From the NCBI RefSeq assembly GCF_903642285.1, contig NZ_CAHJWJ010000001.1, positions 1-64,000 of the forward strand: 64,000 nucleotides of DNA. Direction: 5' to 3'. The DNA comes from Sphingomonas bacterium. Its GTDB lineage: Bacteria > Pseudomonadota > Alphaproteobacteria > Sphingomonadales > Sphingomonadaceae. Positions 1 through 9,703 of this stretch are shown in pieces. Every line of letters begins with the position of its first letter. The first letter of the stretch is position 1. A program made the position numbers and the translations under genes. The notes beneath the pieces were generated by a model, which was not told the origin of the DNA, did no database searches, and was given only the letters and a program-made list of their open reading frames with translations.

Positions 1-1
1 A

Positions 2-139
2 CCTGGAAGATCGTTTAACCCATTGATGACGGACGATCGGCCAACCGTATGTCGTGGTCCTCACCGGATGCTTACCGCCAATCTCGTCTACAATATCAAT
101 CGCCTGATCTTCCACGCACGGCAGGCCGCGACGGTATAG
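2..139 (+). pseudogene. C-terminal remnant of a transposase (IS5-like)
   Basis: An open frame enters from the left edge and stops at a TAG at 137-139. Its last residues read MLTANLVYNINRLIFHARQ, which resembles the C-terminal end of IS5-type DDE transposases. No start or catalytic residues lie inside the window, and the gene may be broken or simply cut by the window edge. No terminal inverted repeat could be recognised in 140-325. The family assignment is from memory of the motif only and is weak. Confidence 0.35.
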
Positions 140-325
140 CCACGTTCGGCGACGGTGTTTTCCGGCTGCGCTAGCCGAAACCCCGCCTTCGAGCCGCCAC
201 TACCGAGCAGGATGCCGTCTTTGCCTCGCAATCAGCGTCGCGTAGCCACGTTGATGTGGGCGCCCAGCTGGTGAGTCTGATCGCTTCAGGCATCTATATT
301 TTGGAACACGAATTAGGGATTGGCG

Positions 326-1063
326 TCAGATAATTTCGGCTAAACGCCAAACTGCAAGTAGCCGATTTCGATTGGGGCCACCAGTTTCGGGAATTGACTG
401 GATCGGTTGGCCGAGGCTGTAAGGCGCGATACTTAAATTAATATCACGAAAATCGCCGGATGGAATATCGGTATTGCGGGCAATCTTCGGATCCGAGCTT
501 GCCAGAAGAAATACTGCTCCGGATTGACGGATGTTCCTGAGCGCGCGATCGGCGTCCTTGAATGACAGGTGGAAGAGGACTTCTCGACATAGTATGGCGT
601 CGGCCATGGGCGGTATCGTTTCGCAAACGTCCATGACAATGAAAGAGCGGTTCGCGCTGGCGTGACTGATCTTATTGGCTTCGATTACCTCTGGGACAAT
701 ATCGATGCCAGTGTAACGATCAAGCGCAAGAGATGTATGCGACATCCACGTAAAGTCGCCACAGCCAACGTCGACGAGCGTCCTCACGTCCAAGTCCGAA
801 AGCAGCACAGGCAAGGACGAGCGAAGCGCTTCGGTTGCGCTTAGCGAAGATCCCAGGCCGGATAGCGGAGCGTCGCTGTCGTGTATGATCCAAACGCCGT
901 CCCTGTAGATCTGTTTGAACCTTTCCGCTCTCGTTCCCGACGCTAAATAGCTCACATCCTTTCCACGAAGTTTCCAAAACAAAACAACCAGACGTTCGCC
1001 GCCGTTGCGGATCAGACTTTCCTTTACTGCACTTTTCAGCCGCACGATCGCACTTGTCGCCAT
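326..1063 (-). CDS. class I SAM-dependent methyltransferase
   Basis: This 245-residue protein has the Rossmann-type methyltransferase motif I (LVDVGCGDFTWM, about residues 96-107). A second acidic strand (YTGIDIVPEVIEANK) and the post-motif segment ADAILCREVLFHLSF follow, the last typical of Methyltransf_11/25 proteins. The ATG at 1061-1063 is preceded by AGAGAG at good spacing. There is no signal peptide, so it is cytoplasmic. The substrate cannot be read from sequence. Its place at the edge of a polysaccharide locus suggests a sugar or carrier-linked intermediate, but that is inference. It is transcribed away from the PEP-CTERM gene's far side and appears to be its own unit. Confidence 0.8.
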   Translation of the reverse strand: MATSAIVRLKSAVKESLIRNGGERLVVLFWKLRGKDVSYLASGTRAERFKQIYRDGVWIIHDSDAPLSGLGSSLSATEALRSSLPVLLSDLDVRTLVDVGCGDFTWMSHTSLALDRYTGIDIVPEVIEANKISHASANRSFIVMDVCETIPPMADAILCREVLFHLSFKDADRALRNIRQSGAVFLLASSDPKIARNTDIPSGDFRDINLSIAPYSLGQPIQSIPETGGPNRNRLLAVWRLAEII

Positions 1064-1254
1064 GTTCTCTCTTTCATTGCAATGGAAATGACGCTTACGA
1101 TCAATCTAAGTACGCATTGCGCACGTTGTGCTGGCACCTGATCGTGCAATTCGATTGTCCCGGGGCCGGGCGAGTCTCCAGCCACGAATGCTAGCACATT
1201 GCATTCTAGCGACCGAACGCCATGGTGCCATTCGCCATCTTTGCCCGGACGCAG

Positions 1255-1290
1255 AAAGGCCGGCCGCTCCTTGGGGAACCGCCGGCCTTT
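1255..1290 (-). terminator. hairpin downstream of the PEP-CTERM gene
   Basis: A perfect 10-bp inverted repeat (AAAGGCCGGC at 1255-1264 and its complement at 1281-1290) has a 16-nt loop and sits 27 nt past the stop codon at 1317. Only three T residues end the stem on the minus strand, so it would be a weak intrinsic terminator. Confidence 0.5.
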
Positions 1291-1316
1291 CACAACGCCA
1301 AACCGGAAAGGGTCCG

Positions 1317-2078
1317 TTAGGCGATGGAGCCTGAAGCGATGCCGTTGATGCCCGCGGTGAATTTCACGTCCGACCGGCGCTTCGCCGACCGAAGCGCGAA
1401 GCCCGCCAAACCGAAGCCGACTATCATCATCAGCCACGTGCCGGGTTCGGGCGTGGCGGCGGCAATGGAACTGGCAATCGTGCCGAACTGCACATTGTCT
1501 AGTTCGCTGTCGAACGTCTTGGATGTCGTGATGGTCGCCGAACTGAACAGCGTCGGCGACGTGTAGCCGAGGAAGCCGAAGCCCGTGGTGCCTGAATAAT
1601 TATAGGTGTTCGATATGCCATTTATCGTCAGGACAAACGCACCGCTAGAAGCTCCCACGAATCCACGTGCGATCGTGGACAGGTCGAGTGCGAACGAGTT
1701 GACCGGCGCAGCGAAGGTGAACGTCAAATTTCCGAAGTTATCGTCCAAGACCGAGCCCGTAGCAGCACCGAACCGGTTCTTGATCTGGTTGCCCCCGTTG
1801 ACATAGGTGTTATCGAGCACGTTCAGGTTGCTGAAGCTGCCGGTGATCGACAGGCCATTACGAGAAAACGTGGTGCCCTCAGGCACATTGCCGATGCCGT
1901 TGCTCGTGGGCGTTGTGATCCCTTCGAACCCCTCGGTCGTGATCGCGCCACCCAATGTCGCCGTGGCGAATTGGGTACGGCTGGCGTCGCCGGTGTAGAA
2001 AGTCTGCGCGCCTGCAATCGCAGGAACGAATCCCGCAGCAGTCACGGTAGCAATCAAAGCGATCGTCTTGGCGTTCAC
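1317..2078 (-). CDS. PEP-CTERM sorted secreted protein
   Basis: This is a secreted protein of 253 residues, read from a GTG at 2076-2078 because AAGGGGGG lies just upstream. An in-frame ATG 11 codons earlier lacks such a site. An N-terminal signal peptide ends near Ala24 (PAIAGA|QTF). The mature part is Gly/Thr/Asn-rich and beta-strand-like, with no recognised enzyme motif. Near residue 210 the sorting tail PEPGTWLMMIVGFGLAG is followed by an Arg/Lys cluster. Unusually, about 20 further residues follow that cluster. PEP-CTERM tails are recognised by exosortases in bacteria that make EPS, and the matching enzyme is encoded at 41890. The function of the mature protein is unknown. Confidence 0.85.
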   Translation of the reverse strand: MNAKTIALIATVTAAGFVPAIAGAQTFYTGDASRTQFATATLGGAITTEGFEGITTPTSNGIGNVPEGTTFSRNGLSITGSFSNLNVLDNTYVNGGNQIKNRFGAATGSVLDDNFGNLTFTFAAPVNSFALDLSTIARGFVGASSGAFVLTINGISNTYNYSGTTGFGFLGYTSPTLFSSATITTSKTFDSELDNVQFGTIASSIAAATPEPGTWLMMIVGFGLAGFALRSAKRRSDVKFTAGINGIASGSIA

Positions 2079-2474
2079 GACGTTTCCCCCCTTACGAATG
2101 ATTGACAGCATCGCTAACCCATTTCTCTGATTCTTAGCAATAGGTTACGATACGTCCATTCCTGATCCATTTTGGGACAGCTGCACGCTGATCCTGTTCA
2201 TCGACGACATGGTCGCCACGCTCGAAATGATTGGCGGTAGGCAACAGGGGTGCCGCCGGTGACCTGCGCGCTCAGCATCACACGCGGTATCGGCGCAGCG
2301 GCCTGATGATAAAATCGTTCGAGAAGGCTGGTTTCTTATCACAGACCGTCTATCCGACGTTGACAGAAGCGCTTGGGATTAGACGAGCGGCATTGCTTGA
2401 AATGCGGTTACGGGGGCGTGTTGGCGCAAGCAATTAACACTCTACAAAGACGGGCTGATGGCGTTCGACAGCTG
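2079..2474. other. divergent intergenic region without a gene
   Basis: About 0.4 kb separate the minus-strand PEP-CTERM gene from the plus-strand acyltransferase, and both promoters should lie here. No convincing coding frame is visible. The only notable element is CCATTTTGGGACA at 2167-2179, which recurs almost unchanged upstream of two other genes of the locus (21348 and 29095). Confidence 0.5.
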
Positions 2475-3476
2475 ATGCCGGGTCATACCTGGCTGTCGAT
2501 CCAGTATTTGAGGGGGGCGGCGGCCATGCTCGTCGTTCTTTTCCATGCGAGAGACAAAGAGTCCTGGCTGTTCAATCCGCTGGAATGGTTCGGCGCAGGT
2601 GCGCACGGCGTAGACATCTTTTTCGTGATCAGCGGCTTCGTGATGTATGTCGCCGCGCGTGACGAGACAATCGGGCGTTTCTATGCCCGTCGGTTCGCGA
2701 GAATCGCTCCGCTCTATTGGCTGATGACGGTGCTGGCGGTGGCGCTGCATTGCCTGCGAACCGGCGACGGCTTCTCACGGCTGAACCTCGTTCGCTCGAT
2801 CGCCTTCATCCCTTTTTTCAATCCCTCGTTCCAAGGCAAAATCTGGCCGCTGCTCGTCCCGGGCTGGACCTTGCAGTTCGAGGTCTTTTTCTACGTGCTG
2901 TTCGGACTCGCTTTGCTTATCCGGCGGCCGCTGCTCCTCGTCTGGCTGGTGCTACCGCTGCTCGTCCTGCTCGGCCACCTCTTCCCCATGAACAACGCGC
3001 TGTGGCAAGTGTACACCAGTCCGCTGCTGCTGGAATTCGCGGCGGGGCTGCTGGTTGGCTGGGCTATATCGGTATTCGATTTCAGTCGGATGGCGCTCTT
3101 CCTGCCGATCGGTATCGTCGCGCTTCTGTCGAGCGACCTGTTTCTCGTGCCGCACTTACGTTATATCGGCGTCGCCGCGGTCGCCATCGTCGTGGGCGCG
3201 CTCGGCGTGGAAGACAGCGGTCGGCTGCCGTCATGGCGGTTGATGAAATGGCTCGGCGATGCAAGTTTTTCGCTGTATCTGGTCCATGCACCGATCATCG
3301 ATCTTTGCGGCATTTGGTGGCGCACGCTCGGGCTTTCGGGGCCGATGCAGTTCGTTTCGTTCGTTCTGGTGAGCGTCGGCGTATCGCTATGCGCGGGTTT
3401 TGCCACGCACCGGTGGATCGAGAGGCCGCTGCTGCGCTGGCTGAATCATACGACCCCCGTCCTGATGTCCCGCTGA
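2475..3476 (+). CDS. acyltransferase 3 family membrane protein
   Basis: This predicted multi-spanning inner-membrane protein of about 333 residues belongs to the acyltransferase-3 (OafA/ExoZ) family. Such proteins move acetyl or succinyl groups onto extracytoplasmic sugars. It shows LRGAAAMLVVLFHARD near the N-terminus, with the conserved His of this family, and then GVDIFFVISGFVM. About ten hydrophobic segments follow, and the end reads HRWIERPLLRW, typical of the family. The ATG at 2475 puts the family motif near the N-terminus; an open frame extends 34 codons further upstream without any family similarity. It converges on the next acyltransferase gene with only 25 bp between stops. It probably decorates the EPS; the acyl group and position are unknown. 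Confidence 0.85.
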   Translation: MPGHTWLSIQYLRGAAAMLVVLFHARDKESWLFNPLEWFGAGAHGVDIFFVISGFVMYVAARDETIGRFYARRFARIAPLYWLMTVLAVALHCLRTGDGFSRLNLVRSIAFIPFFNPSFQGKIWPLLVPGWTLQFEVFFYVLFGLALLIRRPLLLVWLVLPLLVLLGHLFPMNNALWQVYTSPLLLEFAAGLLVGWAISVFDFSRMALFLPIGIVALLSSDLFLVPHLRYIGVAAVAIVVGALGVEDSGRLPSWRLMKWLGDASFSLYLVHAPIIDLCGIWWRTLGLSGPMQFVSFVLVSVGVSLCAGFATHRWIERPLLRWLNHTTPVLMSR

Positions 3477-3501
3477 CACCACGCGTCGAGCGGTCACGCT
3501 G

Positions 3502-4644
3502 TCATGTAGACTGGGCCGTGATGATCTTCTTTGGTATTTCCTTCACGGGGGCACCACCCAATCGCCGCGCCCATTTCCTGCCGAGCGATCGTCCAGGCAG
3601 TTCGACATAGCGGTAGATCGGCTCCTGGAGCACCAGCGTCAGCGGGATCGCGGCGGTCATCCACGCCAGCAGACTCCAGCTTGCATCGACCCCCCATCTG
3701 GTGGCGAAAAGGCCGATCACCATGATGACGGACCAGTGCAGGAGATACGTCGAATATGACCGATCGGCGAGGAACTGGGCAGCCCTGCTCTCCAGCGCCG
3801 CTCGCATGACGCCCGTATAGATGCGGTCGGTTGCGCCACTCGGCGTCTCGTGCCGCATCATGAAGCTGTAGACGACGATCCAGAGCGCGATGGCGGGCGA
3901 GCCGATCCATAACAGCGAAAAGCCGAGCCCAAGGCCGACCGCGGCGATATACGAGACCGAGCCGGCCAGTGCCGGTGCGGCAAAGCGACTCGCGATCCCG
4001 ATGAGGAAGAACTTCGCCGAACCGGCCAGCATGCTCGGCCGATCCCACAGGGGTTTGAGCGCTTCGTGATACCATAGCGACAGGAGTGCCACCGCAACGA
4101 CCAAGATCGTTGCGCCCCGTCGATGTCGGCACATGCGGATGACCAACGGAGCGACGAGATAGAATTGCCATTCCAGCGACACGCTCCATCCGGGCGGCGA
4201 AAAAACATATTCCGACAGCGGCAAGACGGTATTCGGCAGTACGCCGTGCAGCATGGTTAGATGAGCGATGATGTGCTGGGGCAAATATTCGACCGTTTCG
4301 TCGAACAGCGCGGCATGATTCATCTCGAACCAAGTGGGATCGGACCAGCGGGCACTGGCCGCGTAGGCCAGTCCGCCGATCAGACAACAGACGGAGAATG
4401 CCGGGAAAAGCCGCATGAAGCGGGGGACGATATAGGGCAAATAACGGGTAGGTCGTTCGATCAGCAGATGGGAAATGACGAAGCCGCTGATGATGATGAA
4501 CGTGCTGACCGCTTCACCGCCAAGGTCCATCCGCACCCAGTCGGCACCACCCGCATCCGGCAACGCCTGCTGCACGATATGCGTGGCGACGACGATCCAC
4601 GCCAGCCACGCACGCAAGCCATCGATCGCGATATACCGCGGCAT
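3502..4644 (-). CDS. acyltransferase 3 family membrane protein (OafA-like)
   Basis: This second acyltransferase-3 protein has about 380 residues and starts at the ATG at 4642-4644 (MPRYIAIDGLRAWLAWIVV). The conserved His follows in VATHIVQQ. FIIISGFVISHLLIERP and VEYLPQHIIAHLTMLHG match the family, and repeated hydrophobic helices run to the C-terminus, where LPGRSLGRKW closes the protein. An earlier in-frame start would add 13 residues without similarity. The gene is convergent with the acyltransferase at 2475. Both are probably EPS O-acylation enzymes of the inner membrane. The acceptor sugar is not deducible. Confidence 0.85.
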   Translation of the reverse strand: MPRYIAIDGLRAWLAWIVVATHIVQQALPDAGGADWVRMDLGGEAVSTFIIISGFVISHLLIERPTRYLPYIVPRFMRLFPAFSVCCLIGGLAYAASARWSDPTWFEMNHAALFDETVEYLPQHIIAHLTMLHGVLPNTVLPLSEYVFSPPGWSVSLEWQFYLVAPLVIRMCRHRRGATILVVAVALLSLWYHEALKPLWDRPSMLAGSAKFFLIGIASRFAAPALAGSVSYIAAVGLGLGFSLLWIGSPAIALWIVVYSFMMRHETPSGATDRIYTGVMRAALESRAAQFLADRSYSTYLLHWSVIMVIGLFATRWGVDASWSLLAWMTAAIPLTLVLQEPIYRYVELPGRSLGRKWARRLGGAPVKEIPKKIITAQST

Positions 4645-4834
4645 CGTCCGAACCACCTGCCTGCTGTCGTCGGGTCCGGGCACGATATTCCTTGGATCGC
4701 TGTTGTCGGCGAATGTCCTATCGACGGTTATCGCGGCATCATCAATCGACTGTTTCTCGCGGTCGCCGTGGATGGCCTGCGGGTCTGCTCGCGCCGCGCG
4801 ATCGGGCAGGTGTTATACCGCACCGCCTCGGGCG

Positions 4835-5908
4835 TCACAACGCGCGAGCCTTTGGCATCAAGCCGTTATATTCGTTCAAATATACCAGCGCGGTTTGTTC
4901 AGGCGACAGTCGTTCGGCGACATAGGGCCGCGGCTCGAAATCGGCAACGCGACGCCAGAAATGGTCGAACCGTTGCTCGAGATCGGCTAATGTGAACGTC
5001 ACGCCGCATCGATCGTCGAAATACGGAACGCTGCTGACGACGAGATCGTCGCTGGCGAACGGCAGCTGCCGAGGGTCGACCAGTTTACCCTCCTCCCAGG
5101 CGAACACCGGGACGTTCATCCCCATCGCTTCCTCACATGCCAGGCCCTGCGTTTCGTGCTCGCACAGAAACGCCATCGACCGGGCGCGGCGAAGTGCGGC
5201 GAAATACATCTGCTGGGTATGCTTACCATATTCCAGGATCTCGTAACTGCGACCCTGTTTTTCCAACGCGGCCACCAGCCGGTCCCTGACCGCGGGAACC
5301 AGGGTGCCGCGATACCAGCGGATCTTGTCATAGATGACGACGTCGACGGTCTTCGTCATCCCGCGCGTGTCTTTCAGCGTAGCCAGATCGATACCGACGG
5401 GGCAGCACAGCATCTTGTCGCTGCCATAATCCCGGTAATAATCGACGAACCACGGCGACGGCTGGAGAACCGCTTTCACCTTTGGCTGCCGCGCCCATTC
5501 ACCCGCGGTATCGGGATAGCCTGGATCGCCCGGCCCGAAGATGACCGGATTGGGCAGGTCGACCTCGTCGAGCACGCTCGGGTAGCCGGCGATACCGATG
5601 GGATACAGCGGATCGGCCCGCGCCGTACCGAAGTCGTTGATGCGCACGTCGCAGCCCAGTCGGCGCAACCCGTCGACCAGCGCGACGAAGGCCACGTAGA
5701 AGCCGGTGTTCACCTGCTTCCCGCGAGCGAGGCGCCACACGGCGCGCGTGGCACATCGGGCGCGGTGGAAGAGGCGCGGGCCCAGCCGCTCGCGTGCCTT
5801 CAGTTCATAACCATCGTAGAACAACAACACGCGCGCCGACGCCGGCGACGGAGGCTGCGCGCCGTCGGCGTCGATTGAAATACCGTCCCTCATCGATCCG
5901 TCGCCCAT
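4835..5908 (-). CDS. glycosyltransferase, GT4/GT1-like
   Basis: This soluble GT-B-fold glycosyltransferase has about 357 residues. The N-terminal part begins with the strand ARVLLFYDGYELKARER. The C-terminal half carries the sugar-nucleotide-binding acidic motif, EHETQGLACEEAMGMNVP, in the E-x7-E style of retaining GT4 enzymes. ATG codons at 5906-5908 and 5891-5893 are both possible starts, and a longer open frame to 6064 has no similarity. The gene is divergent from the FkbM methyltransferase at 6191. It probably adds one sugar of the EPS repeat on the cytoplasmic face; donor and acceptor are unknown. Confidence 0.75.
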   Translation of the reverse strand: MGDGSMRDGISIDADGAQPPSPASARVLLFYDGYELKARERLGPRLFHRARCATRAVWRLARGKQVNTGFYVAFVALVDGLRRLGCDVRINDFGTARADPLYPIGIAGYPSVLDEVDLPNPVIFGPGDPGYPDTAGEWARQPKVKAVLQPSPWFVDYYRDYGSDKMLCCPVGIDLATLKDTRGMTKTVDVVIYDKIRWYRGTLVPAVRDRLVAALEKQGRSYEILEYGKHTQQMYFAALRRARSMAFLCEHETQGLACEEAMGMNVPVFAWEEGKLVDPRQLPFASDDLVVSSVPYFDDRCGVTFTLADLEQRFDHFWRRVADFEPRPYVAERLSPEQTALVYLNEYNGLMPKARAL

Positions 5909-6190
5909 GCTGCTATCACCGTCCGGCCGCCTTAATGCCGCGGGGAGGGCGATCCGTCTTGGTTGAAAAATGGGGCCACTGACCCAATGACGATGGCGCT
6001 GCCTTTTCCCGATCGCGCCGACCTGCACGATTGCCCGCACGTGGTTTGGTACGATGACCGGCAATACGGGTCGGATCGCCTTGGCCTCGGTATCGGGTCA
6101 TTCTGGCAATTCAATTGGTGATGCGGACAACACGTCACTTTCCGGCAGGAATCACTGTGATATAGCATCGCTCTTAATGAGGGGTGATGG

Positions 6191-7000
6191 ATGGGACTGG
6201 GTTTTCAAGTACGGCGTGTTCGCAATGCCGCGCGCCGTCGTATCTCGCCCCTCGATGGGATCATGCGCCCGCGGGATTATTGGGCTACCCGACGCGTCCC
6301 GCATTTCACGGCAGGCCAAAGCATGGTTTGCGGGAGGACGGTCCGCTATTCGGACTCGTTCGGGTTTTTGCACTCCGTCATCGAGATATTCAAGGACGAG
6401 GTCTATCAGTTCAAGGCGGACAACGCCGCACCGCACATCATCGACGCCGGTGCGAACATCGGATTGAGCGTGTTGTTCTTCAAGGAACTATACCCTGAAG
6501 CGACGATCGTGGCGTACGAGCCGGATCGGGAAATCTTCCAGCTCCTTTGCGAGAATGTCGGCCATTTGCCGGGCGTGGAGCTTCACGAAGCCGCGGCGTG
6601 GACGGAAGACACCACGCTGACCTTCTTCAAGGAAGGGTCGCTTGCCGGATCGACGGAAATGGATTTCCTGAGCAAGGGGTCGACCGTTCTCGTTCGAGCG
6701 GAGCGGTTGAAAGACGCAATCTTGAAACGTCCGGTCGATTTCCTGAAGATCGACATCGAAGGCGCGGAGAACGCGGTGTTGTTCGATATCGTCGATTGCC
6801 TGGATCATGTCCGACATCTTTTCTTCGAATATCACAGCACGCCCGGCAAGCCACAGCTTTTGGGGCAGTTGCTCGAACTGGTCGCGGCCAAGGGGTTCCG
6901 GTACGCGATCAATGGTGCCCACGGCCCCGCGCTTCCCTTTGTCGACAAGGTGCCTCACGGGTTCGACCTCCAGCTCAACATATTCTGCTTTCGCGAATAG
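6191..7000 (+). CDS. FkbM family methyltransferase
   Basis: A 269-residue FkbM-type SAM-dependent methyltransferase. The SAM loop IIDAGANIGLSVLFF lies near residue 84, followed by the acidic strand ATIVAYEPDRE. The family signature DFLKIDIEGAENAVL comes around residue 183. GAGGGGTG stands about 10 nt before the ATG. FkbM proteins are O-methyltransferases often found in EPS, O-antigen and glycan clusters. Here it most likely methylates a sugar hydroxyl of the repeat unit, which is inference from context. The flippase gene follows 182 nt downstream on the same strand. Confidence 0.85.
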   Translation: MGLGFQVRRVRNAARRRISPLDGIMRPRDYWATRRVPHFTAGQSMVCGRTVRYSDSFGFLHSVIEIFKDEVYQFKADNAAPHIIDAGANIGLSVLFFKELYPEATIVAYEPDREIFQLLCENVGHLPGVELHEAAAWTEDTTLTFFKEGSLAGSTEMDFLSKGSTVLVRAERLKDAILKRPVDFLKIDIEGAENAVLFDIVDCLDHVRHLFFEYHSTPGKPQLLGQLLELVAAKGFRYAINGAHGPALPFVDKVPHGFDLQLNIFCFRE

Positions 7001-7182
7001 CCGGATCGGCTGATTGCGCGGATCGGCCCGCGTCAACCGCGGCGCTTACCCTGAGCGCATCCGCCGCAATCTTGTCCGTGGCAGCCCCGATGCCAAGCTC
7101 GCGTTCACAAATAACTGCTACACGGTCGTCGCCGGCGCCGCTCGTCCTCGGATGAGAGCGCGTGTTCAAGAGGTCAAACTGA

Positions 7183-8619
7183 ATGTCGATGCGGAAGTCC
7201 TTGATCTGGTCGTACGGCAGTCAAGGGGCGAACCTCTTCGTCGGTTTCCTCTCGTCGGTCGCGATCGCGCGGATGCTCGATCCCCACGAATTCGGCGTGT
7301 TCGCTTTTGCGATGGCGGCGATGGGTTTCATCGGCGTATTCACCTCGCTGAACCTCGGCAGCTACCTCGTGAGAGAAGAGCAACTCAGCCGCCAGCAACT
7401 GTCATCGCTGTTTACGTTGAATGCGTGTGAAATCATCATATTCTGTACGGCAATATTGATTGCGTCGTTAGTCGAGTGGATGGCCGGTGCACAGCGTGAG
7501 ATATCCATCGTGCTGGCGATAAGCGTCGTATCTCCGCTGATCGCTATATTCGAATTTATTCCTGCATCTCTTTATCAAAGGGAGATGGACTTTGCGACGC
7601 TGTCGAAAGTGGCCGTGATTCGAAACGTCATCACGAGCATCGCCGCGGTCTGCGCGGTAGCTTACGGTTTGGGTGCCGTGGGACTAGCCGTCGGCCCGGC
7701 GGCCGGCTCCCTGTTCTCGGTGACTTATTTCAATATCCGGCGGTACCAGGACACGGTCTTCATTCCGACAAGAAGGGGACTGCGACCGGCGTTCGTCTAT
7801 GGTCTCCAGATCATGTCGATCAGCGGCGTCGCCCAGTTGGCGCAGCGTATCTCCGACCTCAGTCTCGGGCGTATACTGGGGCTTTCCGCGCTCGGCCTCT
7901 ATTCGCGGGCATCCAATCTCGCCGGGATGGTGTTCACCAGCGTTTACGGCCAGGCTACCAGCGTCGTCTTCGTTCGCATGGCACAAGACCTGCGCGAGCA
8001 CGGCAGCTTCCACGCCTCGTTTATGGCGAGCATGCGAATGATTACCGCGGCAATCTGGCCGATGATGATCGGGATCGCCATTCTTTCCCGTCCGCTCATC
8101 CATTCGATCTACGGCGGCAAATGGGATGCTGCCGCCGCGCCGCTGAGCATCCTGATGCTCGCGCAATTCGTGGCGTTGGGCTTCGGCATGAACTGGGAGG
8201 TCTTCGTCCTGCGTCATCAGACGGCGTTGCAGACCCGCTTCGAGCTGATCCGGGCAGTTTGCGGTGTGGCGCTCTTCATCGGCGGGTGTTTTTTCGGCAT
8301 TGCAGGGGCGGCGGCAAGTCGCGTTGCAGAGGCGTTGATCGGATATTTTCTCTACCGACCACACATGGATAGACTGGTCGGGACGCGGGCGGGCGAGATC
8401 GAAACCATCTTTCGCGAAAGTCTGGGATTGACGGCGGTCGCGGTTTCGCCCGCACTGCTCTTGATGGTCCTCGGCGGCTGGTCCTATCAGACGCCATTCG
8501 CGCTGGTCGTGACGTCGGTGGCCGCCGGGATCGCGCTTTGGCTGCTGGCCGTTCGCCACCGAAAGCACCCGCTATTCGCCGAACTGCTCTTTGTGCGTAA
8601 TCGCTTGCGCACGGGCTAG
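7183..8619 (+). CDS. polysaccharide flippase (Wzx-like, MOP superfamily)
   Basis: This inner-membrane protein of 478 residues has about 12-14 hydrophobic helices. It opens with SLIWSYGSQGANLFVGFLSS and IARMLDPHEFGVFAFAMAA, as in PST-type polysaccharide transporters (Polysacc_synt family). Such proteins flip undecaprenyl-pyrophosphate-linked repeat units to the periplasm. AGAGGTC lies upstream of the ATG. It is the only flippase candidate in the locus and so probably serves the EPS assembled by the surrounding glycosyltransferases, with the Wzy-like protein at 37827 acting next. The substrate structure is unknown. Confidence 0.85.
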   Translation: MSMRKSLIWSYGSQGANLFVGFLSSVAIARMLDPHEFGVFAFAMAAMGFIGVFTSLNLGSYLVREEQLSRQQLSSLFTLNACEIIIFCTAILIASLVEWMAGAQREISIVLAISVVSPLIAIFEFIPASLYQREMDFATLSKVAVIRNVITSIAAVCAVAYGLGAVGLAVGPAAGSLFSVTYFNIRRYQDTVFIPTRRGLRPAFVYGLQIMSISGVAQLAQRISDLSLGRILGLSALGLYSRASNLAGMVFTSVYGQATSVVFVRMAQDLREHGSFHASFMASMRMITAAIWPMMIGIAILSRPLIHSIYGGKWDAAAAPLSILMLAQFVALGFGMNWEVFVLRHQTALQTRFELIRAVCGVALFIGGCFFGIAGAAASRVAEALIGYFLYRPHMDRLVGTRAGEIETIFRESLGLTAVAVSPALLLMVLGGWSYQTPFALVVTSVAAGIALWLLAVRHRKHPLFAELLFVRNRLRTG

Positions 8620-8692
8620 GTCACGGTGGCAAGTTCGATGTTCGCACCGCCCGCGGGATCCAAATCTGCCGCCGAACGGCCAGCCGATGTGG

Positions 8693-9703
8693 CTACCAAT
8701 ACCAGTCGGTATAACGCCGATATGATTCGACCAGGTTGGTTGGCCCATATTGCGATCTGGTGAGCGACCGGATCGTCTTGTCGAACATGGCAAGATCATC
8801 GTCCGATTCGGCGAAGGGTGCCAACAACACGTGCAAGTCACGTTCCAGCTTGCGGCCTCGGTTCAGGGTATAGTCGAGATGATAATACCATGCGTAGAAA
8901 CAGGCCTCGACCACATTGCTCATGACCCGGCGCACATCGGGTTTCAAGACGACCGACCGACTTAGAAATTCGACCGTTTGATAGAACAGGATACGGTCGC
9001 TTGCGACGAATCCGGTGCTCAGGCGGAGACGAGACCGGGAAAAACGCCTGTTCGCTTTCTCTCGTGCGACGCTCCCGTTGCTCTGATTGTTTCCGTGGAT
9101 GCGGTGGTACACGATCGCATCGTCGATATAAACGAGGCCCGATGAAAATTGCGCCTCCAGCGCGATCAGCCAGTCGAACGGCCGCGATCCGTAGAACGCG
9201 CCGACGTCCAGCCAATCACGGCGGATAAGGGCCGCGTGCGCAGAGACGAGCGGATAGAAGAGTGAGCGGAGCCGTCCTTGCGTTTTGGCGTCGATCCGGA
9301 ATGCCTCCAGAAGCGATCGGCCCTGCTCCCCGCCGGCACCGTCAATGATATCCGATCGGCCGAATGCCAGCGGCAGGCTGCCGATGCCGGCCAGCAGCCG
9401 TTCGTTCCTATCCGACGCCCATATATCGTCCTGATCGGCGATGGCGATGAACGTCCCCAATGCCTGGCTGAGAAGTTCGACGAGCCGTCGGCGCTGACCG
9501 CGATTACCCGATGACGGCAGCAGGCGAAGCCGGGCATCCGTGCCGACCAGTTCTTCGATAATAGCGACCGTGTCGTCGGACGACCCATCGTCCATCACGA
9601 GCAGTTCGAAATCGGGGTCGCTCTGCCCCAAGATTGATGCAACCTGTTCACGGATGAAGGACGCGCCATTCCAGGTCGGCATCAAGATGGATGTCGTCGG
9701 CAT
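8693..9703 (-). CDS. glycosyltransferase family 2
   Basis: A 336-residue GT-A glycosyltransferase. The N-terminus SILMPTWNGASFIREQVASI and LLVMDDGSSDDT are the GT2 nucleotide-binding strands, and IAIADQDDIWASDRN supplies the DxD-like metal site. The start ATG (9701-9703) abuts the stop codon of the upstream RgpF-like gene, so the two are translationally linked. It is the last gene of the run that begins at rmlA. Rhamnose supply in the same operon suggests that at least one enzyme of this set uses dTDP-L-rhamnose; which one cannot be told. Confidence 0.85.
   Translation of the reverse strand: MPTTSILMPTWNGASFIREQVASILGQSDPDFELLVMDDGSSDDTVAIIEELVGTDARLRLLPSSGNRGQRRRLVELLSQALGTFIAIADQDDIWASDRNERLLAGIGSLPLAFGRSDIIDGAGGEQGRSLLEAFRIDAKTQGRLRSLFYPLVSAHAALIRRDWLDVGAFYGSRPFDWLIALEAQFSSGLVYIDDAIVYHRIHGNNQSNGSVAREKANRRFSRSRLRLSTGFVASDRILFYQTVEFLSRSVVLKPDVRRVMSNVVEACFYAWYYHLDYTLNRGRKLERDLHVLLAPFAESDDDLAMFDKTIRSLTRSQYGPTNLVESYRRYTDWYW

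Noticed and set aside
3494..4387. 297-residue minus-strand frame overlapping the acyltransferase
   Set aside because: Shadow frame with arginine-rich composition; the overlapping acyltransferase frame shows real family motifs.
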